A stretch of 64,000 nt of DNA from Pseudomonas knackmussii B13 (GTDB taxonomy: Bacteria > Pseudomonadota > Gammaproteobacteria > Pseudomonadales > Pseudomonadaceae), in assembly GCF_000689415.1 (NCBI RefSeq), contig NZ_HG322950.1, positions 5,277,501-5,341,500 on the forward strand. Reading direction: 5' to 3'. Of this stretch, positions 25,342 through 33,189 are shown piece by piece. Both the position numbers and the translations under genes were made by a program. The notes beneath the pieces were generated by a model. That model was not told the origin of the DNA. It saw only the letters and a program-made list of their open reading frames with translations, and searched no databases. The first letter of the stretch is position 1; the number at the start of each line of letters is the position of its first letter.

Positions 25342-26738
25342 GCTGCTTTCCCCTTCTTGCCGTACTGGTTGGCGAACGTGCTTCGGCCCATCTCGACCTC
25401 TTCCTGGGAAGGCTCGCGGTAGCCGAACAGGTTGACGAATCGGCCGTACTGGCCCTGCTGCTGGACGTGGCACATCCCCGGCTGCGCATTGCGGTTCTTC
25501 GGCATGAGTACCTCGGTTATGCCGTTCTGCCCTTCCTCGCTGTCCATGTCGCGATGGACGATGAGGATGCAACTGGCATCGGCCTCGATCTCGCCCGAGT
25601 CGCGAAGGTCGCTCGCCTGGGGCCGCTTGGCCTTGCCGGTGCGCTTAGTCGACTCCCGGTTGAGCTGCGAGAGGACGATGACAGGCACGTCCAGCTCCTT
25701 GCTCAGGTGCAGCAGGGCCTTGCTCACGGCGCCCACCTCGTCTGAGCGAGTGCGGCCCCTCACATCGACGGGCACCAGGCCCAGGTAATCCACGACGATG
25801 CCGGCCAGTCCATGCTCGCGCTTGGCGCGCCTGGCGATAGCCCGCATACGCGACGGCGTGACGGCGGGGTCGTCGCAGATGAACAGGGGCGCGTCCTTGG
25901 CCTGATTGGCGGCGACGCCTACGCGCTGCCAGTCGTCCTCGTCCATGTCCTTGGGCGCGTCCAGGCGCTTGAGGTCGATCCCACCCAGCGAAGCGATTGC
26001 ACGGGTGCCAAGCTCCTCCTCGGGCATCTCCAGGGAGAACACTAGCCAGGGCCTCCCTCGCTTCACGGCGTTGTGCTGAGCGATCTGCAAGGCCAGGGTG
26101 GTCTTGCCGCTACCGGGCAGGCCGGCGATGACGGTGACCTTCTTCGGGCGGATGCCGCGCATCAGTTTGTCGAGATCGGCCAGGCCAGTTTCCTGAAACT
26201 TCGGCAGGCGGTCGTTCAGGCCGTCGTCAAGTTTGTCGCAGACCTTCAGCACCACCTCGTCCAGGCGCCGATAGGCCGGCGTATCGTCGTCAAGGTCGCG
26301 CAGGTCGGCCATCGCCTCCTGTGCCCTGGCAATGATCTCGGCCAGCGGCCGGTCCTCGGTTGCCAGGTCCTCGACAGTGCGTGCGGCGTCGATCAGCCGG
26401 CGCAGCACTGCACGCTCGCGCAGGTGCCGCGAGTAGGTGCGCCAGTTCGCCGTCGACGGGACATTCATGGCGATCTCGCCGGCATAGGCCAGCGTTCGTC
26501 CAGTGCTCGGCAGTGTCGGGCGAACCTGGGCAATCGTCACGGGATCGACAGGCACTCCCTCTGCGTGGAGATCCGCAATCGTCTGGAAGAGCGCAGCGTT
26601 GTCGTCGAAGTAGAAGTCCGCCGCTGTGATCGTCTCGACGACCTGGTCCACCAGGGCCGTGTCCTGTTGCACTGCGGCGCGCAGGATAGCGCCGAGCACA
26701 CCGTGCTCAGACTCGAGGCTGTACAGTTCACGGCTCAT
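25338..26738 (-). CDS. Replicative DNA helicase, DnaB family
   Basis: A 466-residue hexameric helicase. The N-terminal domain (about 1-150) starts LESEHGVLGAIL as in DnaB. The RecA-like domain has Walker A GLPGSGKTT (near residue 210), Walker B IVVDYLGLV and the Q-loop/motif 4 segment VIVLSQLNRE. It opens the phage fork; the neighbouring DnaC-like gene would load it. ATG at 26738 overlaps the loader stop by 4 bases. Confidence 0.9.
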   Translation of the reverse strand: MSRELYSLESEHGVLGAILRAAVQQDTALVDQVVETITAADFYFDDNAALFQTIADLHAEGVPVDPVTIAQVRPTLPSTGRTLAYAGEIAMNVPSTANWRTYSRHLRERAVLRRLIDAARTVEDLATEDRPLAEIIARAQEAMADLRDLDDDTPAYRRLDEVVLKVCDKLDDGLNDRLPKFQETGLADLDKLMRGIRPKKVTVIAGLPGSGKTTLALQIAQHNAVKRGRPWLVFSLEMPEEELGTRAIASLGGIDLKRLDAPKDMDEDDWQRVGVAANQAKDAPLFICDDPAVTPSRMRAIARRAKREHGLAGIVVDYLGLVPVDVRGRTRSDEVGAVSKALLHLSKELDVPVIVLSQLNRESTKRTGKAKRPQASDLRDSGEIEADASCILIVHRDMDSEEGQNGITEVLMPKNRNAQPGMCHVQQQGQYGRFVNLFGYREPSQEEVEMGRSTFANQYGKKGKAA

Positions 26739-27577
26739 GCGGATACCCCGCGGCGCGCCGATCCCCAGGTGAAGCGCACCGCCCTGCCGCCCTGTCGCAG
26801 GCGGTCCAACGCCCGCTCGCCGATGAAGTCCTGCAGCGTCAGCTCCCCGTGCTGGTCGCCACCGGCCTCGGCCGGCAGGTTCGAGATCAGCACGGTTGGC
26901 AACACCTGCTGGTAGCGCTGGTCGATCACCTCGTGCAGCAGGCCGCGCTCGTACTCGGTGCCGCCTTGGGCGCCCACCTCGTCGATCACCAGCAGGTCGA
27001 AACCCACCAGCTCCTCGATCACGTCGCGCTCGGTGTACTGGGCGGTCCTGGCCATGGCGCCCTTGGCCGCCCGGATGATCTGGGCGGCGCTGGTGATGAC
27101 GGCCTGGGCGCCGTGCTCGCGGATCACGTGCTGGGCGATGGCGCTGCCCAGGTGCGTCTTGCCGGTGCCGACGTTGCCGACCAGCAGCAGCGAGCGGCCG
27201 GCCTCGTAGTGCTCCGGGAACTTCTCGGCGAAGTCGCGGCAGCGGACCAGCACCTGGACCATCGGCACGGTGTCTCCGGTCTGGTAGCTCTGGAACATGG
27301 CGTCTCGGAATCGAGGGGTGATCCCGGAGCCGATCAGCAGGGTGTTCAGCCGGCGCTGTTGCTCGACCTGCAGGGCCTGCCGATGTTGCTCGCTGCCTTC
27401 TGGCGAGGTGCGCAGGCCGGCGAAATGGCAGGCCGGGCAGCCGGTGGAGAGCTTGCCACCGTCGAACTGCTCCACGCTGACCTCTGTGTAGCGGCCATGC
27501 ACCGGGCACTCGGCGCCGTTATCAGGCCCCTGGGTGCGCTCCGGAGCGCGGACGAAGTTAGAAATTCGGGCCGTCAT
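26735..27577 (-). CDS. DnaC-like helicase loader ATPase
   Basis: A 280-residue AAA+ protein. A zinc-finger-like N-terminus has Cys/His pairs (CPVHG near 24-28 and CPACH near 47-51), followed by the ATPase with Walker A VGNVGTGKTH (near 131) and Walker B LLVIDEVGA (near 188). The layout is that of phage DnaC proteins. It starts within the upstream initiator gene and overlaps helicase by 4 bases, showing a translationally coupled replication module. Confidence 0.85.
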   Translation of the reverse strand: MTARISNFVRAPERTQGPDNGAECPVHGRYTEVSVEQFDGGKLSTGCPACHFAGLRTSPEGSEQHRQALQVEQQRRLNTLLIGSGITPRFRDAMFQSYQTGDTVPMVQVLVRCRDFAEKFPEHYEAGRSLLLVGNVGTGKTHLGSAIAQHVIREHGAQAVITSAAQIIRAAKGAMARTAQYTERDVIEELVGFDLLVIDEVGAQGGTEYERGLLHEVIDQRYQQVLPTVLISNLPAEAGGDQHGELTLQDFIGERALDRLRQGGRAVRFTWGSARRGVSA

Positions 27578-28478
27578 GAGCCGACTCCTCTCGATACATG
27601 TCAGGGGTGTGCTTAGGGAGATTGACGAAGTTCGAGGGCCTGGAACCCAGCGATGGTCCTGCACGTTGAACACCGATCGGGATACGCTGATTTCGTACCC
27701 AATTGCGCCAGGTCGCCTGCCAGTCCAGCTTGGTGGCGCCCTTTCCGGTAGCAGCACGCCAGTGGTCGCCGAAACTTTCACCGACCTTGCGCATGGCTGC
27801 CTCACCGAACTCCGGACGCTCGCTGAGCGCCCAAGCCAACCAGTCATCGGGCAATGTCCAATCCGCCGGAAGCCGAGTGCCTCGTTTGGCCTCGTTTGCC
27901 GGAGGCCCCTGCTCAGGCTCTGGTGCTGGGCGCTGCTCCTGCGGCGCCAGCTCTTGCTCTTCTTCAGGATTCGGTGAATCAGTGAATCGGAGAATCAGGG
28001 CGTTATCGGACTGTGGGGCAACGGTTGCCGAACCGTTATCTAACGTTGGATTAACGTTATTTCCCTTGATGGCAGGCACCCCGCTAACGTGAACAAGATG
28101 TTTCCCCCCCGTCACGCAGCCGCCCTTTCCACGTTCGTTCACGGTTAGGAAACCGTTAGCATCCGGAAGCAAGCTGTCCTTCTCCGTGCCATGCGGCTTC
28201 TGGTGCTTGAGGAAATTCGCCACCTCGACGACGGCAAAGCCCTCGACCTCGTACCGACTGACGAAGCCCTTATCCGCGAGCGCGGCAAGACCTTCATCAA
28301 CGTCATAGTCATCCCCAGGGAAGAGTTTCATCTTGATGCGCTTCGGGCGGTCCTCCAGCCGACCTTCCCGATCGGCTAGAGTCCACAACCCTATGAAGAG
28401 CAGTCGATCGAACGGTCCAAGCTCGGCCAGTTCTTCGTTCTCAAAAAGACCCGGCTTGATGTTGCGAGCACGAGCCAT
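27558..28478 (-). CDS. Phage replication initiator (gpO/DnaT-like)
   Basis: A 306-residue protein. Residues 1-95 form a winged helix resembling phage replication proteins (IKPGLFENEELAEL, LFIGLWTLADREGRLEDRP). A long Pro/Glu/Gln-rich linker covers about 150-205, and the C-terminal part has the DnaT-like TKLDWQATWRNWVRN segment (near 255-275). In lambda-like phages the initiator binds the origin and recruits loader and helicase, encoded next. An origin within the gene, as in lambda O, is possible; I see no clear iterons. Confidence 0.75.
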   Translation of the reverse strand: MARARNIKPGLFENEELAELGPFDRLLFIGLWTLADREGRLEDRPKRIKMKLFPGDDYDVDEGLAALADKGFVSRYEVEGFAVVEVANFLKHQKPHGTEKDSLLPDANGFLTVNERGKGGCVTGGKHLVHVSGVPAIKGNNVNPTLDNGSATVAPQSDNALILRFTDSPNPEEEQELAPQEQRPAPEPEQGPPANEAKRGTRLPADWTLPDDWLAWALSERPEFGEAAMRKVGESFGDHWRAATGKGATKLDWQATWRNWVRNQRIPIGVQRAGPSLGSRPSNFVNLPKHTPDMYREESAHDGPNF

Positions 28479-28720
28479 CAGATGTTCAGCTCCTCTGTTA
28501 CTCGCCGGATGAAGTCGTCGTAGCTCTCCGACATGGCGAGCCCCTGACCTTCCAGGGCTTCGCGATAAGCCTTGGCCGAGCCATAGAGCACCCAGCGATC
28601 GCGCTCCGGCAGGTCGCGGAATTGACGGTAGGTGGGCCACGGCCCAGCGATCGCCTGTCGCTCAATAGAGCCAGCTTGGGAGTGCCTAATTCCGATCTGG
28701 TCGTGGCGTTCAATACTCAT
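28478..28720 (-). CDS. Small early phage protein
   Basis: An 80-residue acidic protein. The start at ATG 28720 overlaps the previous stop by ATGA; a GTG six bases upstream is the alternative. It ends sharing one base with the initiator start (TGATG). The sequence YRQFRDLPERDRWVLYGSAK looks helical and DNA- or protein-binding; no family is recognised. Confidence 0.5.
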   Translation of the reverse strand: MSIERHDQIGIRHSQAGSIERQAIAGPWPTYRQFRDLPERDRWVLYGSAKAYREALEGQGLAMSESYDDFIRRVTEELNI

Positions 28721-29181
28721 TGGCACACCTCCGCTGGCGAGGAGGCATACAGGACCGGGATAAAGACCTCATCATCATCCGGTTCGTCTTCCACGATGTT
28801 CACGAGCGCAGTCACATGCTCAACTGCCATTCCTCGCGCCTCGTACCATTTGGCAAAAGCCAGCAAAAACGCCTTCCCAGCTGGGATGCCTTTGAGCTGC
28901 GCCACGCCCGCTACCAATTGGCGAGTCCGCCCCTGCATTTTCTCCAAGTTAGCAATGGTGGCTGGAAGGAGATCTGCCTCCACCTCGGCAATCTGCACGA
29001 TGTAGCCCAGAAGGTCCTCCGACAGCATCTCGAACACCTGGCGCGCCAGTTCGTAATCAGTGAAGCTGAACCAGTAAATTGCCTTCCGCGAAAGCCCCTG
29101 GCCGATGGATACCTGGAACAACGTCCGGCTGGTGGAAATGATCGGAGCGACATGATCAATATGTACGGCAACGTTGTTCAT
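28717..29181 (-). CDS. Hypothetical early phage protein
   Basis: A 154-residue protein from the ATG at 29181, chosen because GGAGGG lies 7 bases upstream. Alternating beta and helix segments; the C-terminus is acidic (EDEPDDDEVF). Located in the chain of overlapping early genes. Function unknown. Confidence 0.45.
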   Translation of the reverse strand: MNNVAVHIDHVAPIISTSRTLFQVSIGQGLSRKAIYWFSFTDYELARQVFEMLSEDLLGYIVQIAEVEADLLPATIANLEKMQGRTRQLVAGVAQLKGIPAGKAFLLAFAKWYEARGMAVEHVTALVNIVEDEPDDDEVFIPVLYASSPAEVCQ

Positions 29182-29182
29182 T

Positions 29183-29482
29183 TCAGTGCCCTCCCAGAGC
29201 TTCGCGCCCAGGCGCATACGCTGCGCACTGCACAGGGTTATCTCGGCGAATTCTGCGCATTGCGATCATGCAGTCCGGGTTTTCATCAGCGAGCCGGTCC
29301 GCCATTTCGCGCATTGCCCATCCCCCAGTGATGTGATGCTCAGCCAGTACCTCGGCATGCGCACCAACGACCTGAACCACGAATGAAGCAGACGCCATGA
29401 ATAAGGAAGCCTGTTCAGCGATATCGCCCTCACGCAGCATCGAATTAACCATGGCAACCTCCCAGCTCTGCTTTGACGTCAT
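29183..29482 (-). CDS. Hypothetical early phage protein
   Basis: A 99-residue protein, with the start at ATG 29482 behind a GGAGA element; a longer in-frame start at 29533 would overlap the upstream gene by 89 bases. Rich in Ala, Met and Glu helices, ending in an Arg-rich patch (MRRIRRDN). Unknown function. Confidence 0.4.
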   Translation of the reverse strand: MTSKQSWEVAMVNSMLREGDIAEQASLFMASASFVVQVVGAHAEVLAEHHITGGWAMREMADRLADENPDCMIAMRRIRRDNPVQCAAYAPGREALGGH

Positions 29483-29753
29483 GCTCAATTCGTCTCCACT
29501 CAAGTTCACGCTCAAGGTCAGTTCGTTCAACATCCGCTTTCAGGCCTGGGACCAAGCCGAACAGCGCGCTATCGACTTGCTTGCGGCGGGTATGGATCTC
29601 GCTCATTTGCTGTGATGAACCGTCGATAGCGTCGACAGCCCAGCCGGGCAACTGATTGTGAAGCCGCATCTCGTTGAGAACGGTCCAGAGATGAGAGGTC
29701 AATTCGCGCTCAGCGCGAATCCCCTGGCGAAGCGCTGCAATTTGTTGAGTCAT
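29445..29753 (-). CDS. Hypothetical early phage protein
   Basis: A 102-residue, mainly helical and charged protein that could form a coiled coil (RRKQVDSALF ... LERELEWRRIEHDV). Starts 3 bases after the previous stop. No known family. Confidence 0.45.
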   Translation of the reverse strand: MTQQIAALRQGIRAERELTSHLWTVLNEMRLHNQLPGWAVDAIDGSSQQMSEIHTRRKQVDSALFGLVPGLKADVERTDLERELEWRRIEHDVKAELGGCHG

Positions 29754-29756
29754 GGC

Positions 29757-30077
29757 TCATGCCCTCCGTTCAATACCAGCAAGCAAGCCAGCCAAATCGG
29801 CGCGTGCACGCTGGGCGCCGCGCATCAGGCGATCTGTGGTTGCATAGCGCGGCTCGTACTCGCCACGTCCTACCCAGCAGTTGTTGCCCGGATAGCGCTC
29901 GTTCAGCAGGCTGGCGCCGCGCTGAGCTTCAGCCTCAGTAGGAAATGGGGCGACCATCTGCGCCACTGCGAGGCCATTGACCTGAACCGCCGGCGTGGAG
30001 ATGAACCAGAACAGGATCCCGTCGCCAGGAAGTGCGCGCTGAAAATTGGCCCCCACATCAAAGCCACGTGCATTCAC
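29757..30077 (-). CDS. Hypothetical early phage protein
   Basis: A 106-residue protein that begins with GTG, overlapping the upstream stop (GTGA at 30074-30077). The N-terminal half is beta-like and hydrophobic, the C-terminal half has YATTDRLMRGAQRARADLAGL, a basic helix. Unknown function. Confidence 0.4.
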   Translation of the reverse strand: MNARGFDVGANFQRALPGDGILFWFISTPAVQVNGLAVAQMVAPFPTEAEAQRGASLLNERYPGNNCWVGRGEYEPRYATTDRLMRGAQRARADLAGLLAGIERRA

Positions 30078-30367
30078 AGGTCACGCTCCCGATAGGCTTG
30101 CCCTATCTGCTGGCTGTACTTGAACAAGAAATTGCCGGTGTGCAAGATGACGCGCTCGAACAGGTCATGGATCTCAGACACCACCGGGTGCCCACCACCG
30201 CCGAGGGCAGGAATAACTGCCTCCATCAGCAGAACGTGCAGGTCGTTGAAGTCCTGGCGGGCATGGTTGAACAGGTCGAACTCATGTCGAGTGAGCTCGA
30301 CACGATCCATCAAATGACCTGCGGGAAGAGTTCCCGATGGAGTGGGCGGAGCAATGTGTGCGTTCAT
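30074..30367 (-). CDS. Hypothetical early phage protein
   Basis: A 97-residue helical protein with several His and Phe residues (RHEFDLFNHARQDFNDLHVL). Overlaps both neighbours by 4 bases, so it is translated as part of a coupled chain. Function unknown. Confidence 0.45.
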   Translation of the reverse strand: MNAHIAPPTPSGTLPAGHLMDRVELTRHEFDLFNHARQDFNDLHVLLMEAVIPALGGGGHPVVSEIHDLFERVILHTGNFLFKYSQQIGQAYRERDL

Positions 30368-30735
30368 GCTGCCGCCCTCGAATGAGCGATCGCCTGGGCA
30401 GAGCGCGTAGGGAAAGCAGCGAGCTGTTCAAAGCGCTCATCCCAAGGCAGTTCGGCAACCTCGCCAAACCACGCGCCCTCATAGACGTTGAGAGCGAAGC
30501 CAGAGCGTCCCTGGGAAACCGCGGCGTTGCCAATCTGCTGGCAAGCATCTCTAGCATCGCCAGCAGACTTGAAAGGCCCCGCGATGCCATAAGGAAATCG
30601 CTCCCGTCCCTCCAGCTGTATGCAGTAGTACCGAGTGAACGGTTTACCGCCGCTGGTGAGTTCGCGCTCGACTGCATCGTCGTTCACGTCGAGTTGCGCA
30701 ATGCCGCGTGCTTTGGTAGTTTCGCGACCAGACAT
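30364..30735 (-). CDS. Hypothetical early phage protein
   Basis: A 123-residue protein with a beta-alpha pattern (YYCIQLEGRERFPYGIAGPF followed by a helix), which resembles small phage proteins of an RRM-like or PF-type fold of unknown use. First gene after the CII-like gene and a 98-base gap containing a hairpin. Confidence 0.45.
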   Translation of the reverse strand: MSGRETTKARGIAQLDVNDDAVERELTSGGKPFTRYYCIQLEGRERFPYGIAGPFKSAGDARDACQQIGNAAVSQGRSGFALNVYEGAWFGEVAELPWDERFEQLAAFPTRSAQAIAHSRAAA

Positions 30736-30799
30736 TTTTCGTCCTCCTACAGACGATATGAGTCAGCCACTCGCGCCAACGAGTGGTGGTTGAGAACCC

Positions 30800-30827
30800 G
30801 CCCTAGAAGGCGGGTTTTTGCTGCGCA
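30800..30827 (+). terminator. Hairpin/terminator facing the plus strand
   Basis: AACCCGCC-CTAGA-AGGCGGGTTTTT has its U-run on the plus strand, although flanking genes are on the minus strand. It could stop antisense transcription that would run into the immunity region, or act as a hairpin downstream of the regulator gene. Confidence 0.45.
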
Positions 30828-30833
30828 GCAGCA

Positions 30834-31451
30834 TTAGACAACTGCTCGCAATTGCGGCTCAGAGTGAGCCGAAAGTTCCTTCTCCATCCCGCGGCGGATC
30901 TCCAACGCGCGAGATTCCACGAAGCGAAGGGTTTCGATAGCAGCCGGAAGTTCAGGCAGGTCTTGGGCGTCGATCTTTCCGTCAGCCAAAACCTGACCGC
31001 ACTTGGTCACTGCATCGCCGATGCGGGACACCAACTGACCGAAGGCGCTCACAGGGCAACCATCAGCGCCAGCTTCACGAGCCGCCACCAGGCCATACCG
31101 AGCAGCCAGCTCTAGGGCACAGCGCTCGCGACGCTCAGAATCGAGTGCCTGCACCCAGGCCTCCTCGATCCAGGACGGCAGATCGACTTCCCCATCCAGC
31201 CAGCGCTCGACGCGCTTGCTCCAGGCCTTAAAGGCGCGGCCGTACGCGGGGACATCAGTAGTCACCGTCAGCGCCACCAGATCCGGATAACCACGATCAG
31301 CAGCACGCTCCGGCACCAACTGGAAGATCGTGGTGTTCAGCGACTCGGCAAAACCATCCTGGCTAATCGAAGTGCGCGCGATCATGTCGCGGGCGAAGGA
31401 GATCAGGACTCCTTCCCGGGTAACGCTGTGTCGAAAGTTCGACGTATTCAT
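30834..31451 (-). CDS. Putative phage regulator at the cII position
   Basis: A 205-residue protein encoded directly downstream of the Cro-like gene. The N-terminal third may hold an HTH (ISQDGFAESLNTTIFQLVPE), the middle is Trp/Arg-rich and helical, and the C-terminal helix (VESRALEIRRGMEKELS) is long enough for oligomerisation. The cII-like role is inferred from its place after cro; a direct match to lambda CII is not seen. RBS AGGAG lies 7 bases before the ATG. Confidence 0.45.
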   Translation of the reverse strand: MNTSNFRHSVTREGVLISFARDMIARTSISQDGFAESLNTTIFQLVPERAADRGYPDLVALTVTTDVPAYGRAFKAWSKRVERWLDGEVDLPSWIEEAWVQALDSERRERCALELAARYGLVAAREAGADGCPVSAFGQLVSRIGDAVTKCGQVLADGKIDAQDLPELPAAIETLRFVESRALEIRRGMEKELSAHSEPQLRAVV

Positions 31452-31611
31452 CTAGAACTCCTGGTCCTACTCTCTGCCTTGTCGAAAAGGAACCTTTGTT
31501 CTGTTCCTATAAGGAGATGCCTTCTATGCGTATTAGCCACAAGGCCGCTCAAAACGCGCACCAATCGCTTGCTCCCTGCGTGCAGGCGTGTGTTGGGAGA
31601 GTTCGAGGTGG

Positions 31612-31833
31612 CTAAGCGGCTTCGGCCCCCCAAGGGAACGATGGGCACAACTGATGGCGACTAATCTGACCGCCAGTTAGGGCTTCGATGTGAACAGCAC
31701 GAGCCGCAGGTACGGGACGAATTCCCGAGCACCACTGATTGACGGTAGGGGTCCGGATGTTGAGCTGGCGCGCCAGTTCGGCCTGGCTGCCCATGATTCG
31801 AGCTGCCTCGCGCACCGCCTCTGCTGAAGTCAT
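31612..31833 (-). CDS. Cro-like repressor (YdaS/Cro HTH)
   Basis: A 73-residue helix-turn-helix protein with the typical short Cro pattern: MGSQAELARQLNIRTPTVNQW and then GIRPVPAARAVHIEAL, a match to YdaS-like antitoxin/Cro proteins. It is divergently transcribed from the CI-like gene across the operator region, with the PR candidate 29-57 bases upstream of its start. It probably blocks repressor expression during lytic growth. Confidence 0.8.
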   Translation of the reverse strand: MTSAEAVREAARIMGSQAELARQLNIRTPTVNQWCSGIRPVPAARAVHIEALTGGQISRHQLCPSFPWGAEAA

Positions 31834-31845
31834 AACTACTCTCCG

Positions 31846-31931
31846 TTAGGCAACGGACAGGAGAATAAGGCATTACCTATCATTAGGCAAGCCATTGCCT
31901 AATGCGCGAAGGTAAAGGCCTACTTAGGCAA
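31846..31931. promoter_or_regulatory. Immunity operators (TTAGGCAA repeats)
   Basis: The intergenic region holds TTAGGCAA at 31846-31853, a perfect palindrome CATTAGGCAA-GCCA-TTGCCTAATG at 31881-31904, and another TTAGGCAA at 31924-31931 that reaches the repressor start codon. A degenerate half-site (GGCATTACCTA) lies at 31869-31879. These repeats are the likely operators for the CI-like and Cro-like proteins. Confidence 0.75.
31862..31890 (-). promoter_or_regulatory. Candidate PR promoter for cro
   Basis: On the minus strand a -35 TTGCCT (31890-31885) and a -10 TATTCT (31867-31862) are separated by 17 bases. The -35 lies inside the palindromic operator, so repressor binding would block it. 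Confidence 0.5.
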
Positions 31932-32371
31932 TGCTTACTGGCGAAGAATTGGGCGCAGCAATCGAGTTGGCCCGACTCAAGAAAAAGGTCACCAAAAAGA
32001 AGCTTGCAGAGGACTTCAACGTGAAGCCGCCCTCTGTTCAGGGCTGGGTCAAGACTGGGCGTATCGATAAGTCCAAGCTGATGGATCTGATCGAGTACTT
32101 CCAAGACGTCGTTGGTCCTGAACATTGGGGATTGAGGCCCGGCACAACCTTTGGTGGAGGCTCGGAGACCTACTCACTTGACGAGGTGGTCGAAGCTACC
32201 TCCGAAGAGTTCGATGAACTCCTCGCCCAGCTCAATGAGGCGAAGAAGAAAGCGTCACCTAAATCTCAGCAGACAATCAGTCGTATGATCGGCATGGCCG
32301 AGCGTGGCGAGCTCGACGATTCGGCCTGGAAGCTGATCAACGATCTGCTTACGGAGCTTGCGAAGAAGTGA
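31931..32371 (+). CDS. CI-like repressor lacking a peptidase domain
   Basis: A 146-residue protein whose first 65 residues are an HTH of the phage CI N-terminal type (KLAEDFNVKPPSVQGWVKTG). The remainder is a short acidic, helical region, too small for a LexA/S24 autoprotease; the usual Ser-Lys motif region is absent. It starts inside an operator half-site and its leader is very short, as in lambda PRM-type transcripts. It maintains lysogeny, but how it is inactivated is unclear; the next two coupled genes are candidates. Confidence 0.75.
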   Translation: MLTGEELGAAIELARLKKKVTKKKLAEDFNVKPPSVQGWVKTGRIDKSKLMDLIEYFQDVVGPEHWGLRPGTTFGGGSETYSLDEVVEATSEEFDELLAQLNEAKKKASPKSQQTISRMIGMAERGELDDSAWKLINDLLTELAKK

Positions 32372-33189
32372 ATGGAGTCCGTTACGCAGCCCTCCAAAGG
32401 GGTAGCAAACGATATGTCGACGAAGGTGATGACCATCTAGCGGTCCTTATTGGTGATATCAGACCAGAGGGTAAATCGAGCAGCCTCAGAGCTTTTGTCA
32501 AAATATGCCAAAATCGAGCCCAACTCCATGCAGAGTTAGTTGGATCAACTATTGGCCGAGCTCTCGGGGTAAAGATTCCAGAACCATATCTGGTAATAAT
32601 AAAGGAAGAGGCTCGCCCGCCTATTGATGTTCCACTTCCGGTTCTAGGATTTGGCACTGCAGCTGTGGCAGGGCACACATTTGCTCGTCTTGGTAACTTC
32701 GCCCAACTGCATCTAGCGCTGAAAGACATTGATCTAGTTGCTGCATTTGACCAATTAATCGCAAACAGCGACAGGCATCTTGGGCAAATGATCTACGACG
32801 GAAAGGATCATTGGGCCATTGATCATGCTCAGAGTTTTGGAGGGTCAACCTGGCACGAGTTCGGCCTTCCTTCACCCGAGATCGACATCATAAACTGGCT
32901 ATTGGAGCGCTCCGACTACGGGGCCAGCTTGGAAGAAAATGAGGTTGCCAGGTTTGCTTTGCGTAAGCGGACAAATAAAAGCTTCGCTCCGCTGGTCGGC
33001 AAAGTCGAAGATCTTTTCATAGCAGCTGGACTCGGCAGGATAATCGACGAAAATTCCTTGCGAGACCTATACAATTGGATTGAGTCCAGAATCACTCACG
33101 CGGTTGAGCAGATATGTCAGAAGATTGGCTTACCCGATATGGGTTACGCAGTGACGTCCTTGAGCGATTCCCAGAGCTCCCAGCCTTGA
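32368..33189 (+). CDS. HipA-like kinase in the repressor operon
   Basis: A 273-residue protein from a GTG overlapping the repressor stop (GTGA). It has the features of a HipA_2/PI3-4K-type kinase: FVKI with Lys at residue 45, a Glu in AELVGS (56), the catalytic loop ANSDRHLGQ (D135, R136, H137) and the metal-binding IDHAQSFGG (D152). HipA proteins phosphorylate protein targets, and in classical pairs cause growth arrest. This one lacks the usual upstream HipB; the CI-like HTH protein may take that place. Codon use is more AT-rich than the flanking genes. Confidence 0.7.
   Translation: MNGVRYAALQRGSKRYVDEGDDHLAVLIGDIRPEGKSSSLRAFVKICQNRAQLHAELVGSTIGRALGVKIPEPYLVIIKEEARPPIDVPLPVLGFGTAAVAGHTFARLGNFAQLHLALKDIDLVAAFDQLIANSDRHLGQMIYDGKDHWAIDHAQSFGGSTWHEFGLPSPEIDIINWLLERSDYGASLEENEVARFALRKRTNKSFAPLVGKVEDLFIAAGLGRIIDENSLRDLYNWIESRITHAVEQICQKIGLPDMGYAVTSLSDSQSSQP

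Noticed and set aside
25338..27509. A 723-codon frame that includes DnaB
   Set aside because: The part before the ATG at 26738 is out-of-frame loader sequence; the true helicase starts at 26738.
31448..31648. A 66-codon minus-strand ORF between cro and the CII-like gene
   Set aside because: It overlaps cro, has no good RBS, and the sequence looks like untranslated leader; expression cannot be supported.
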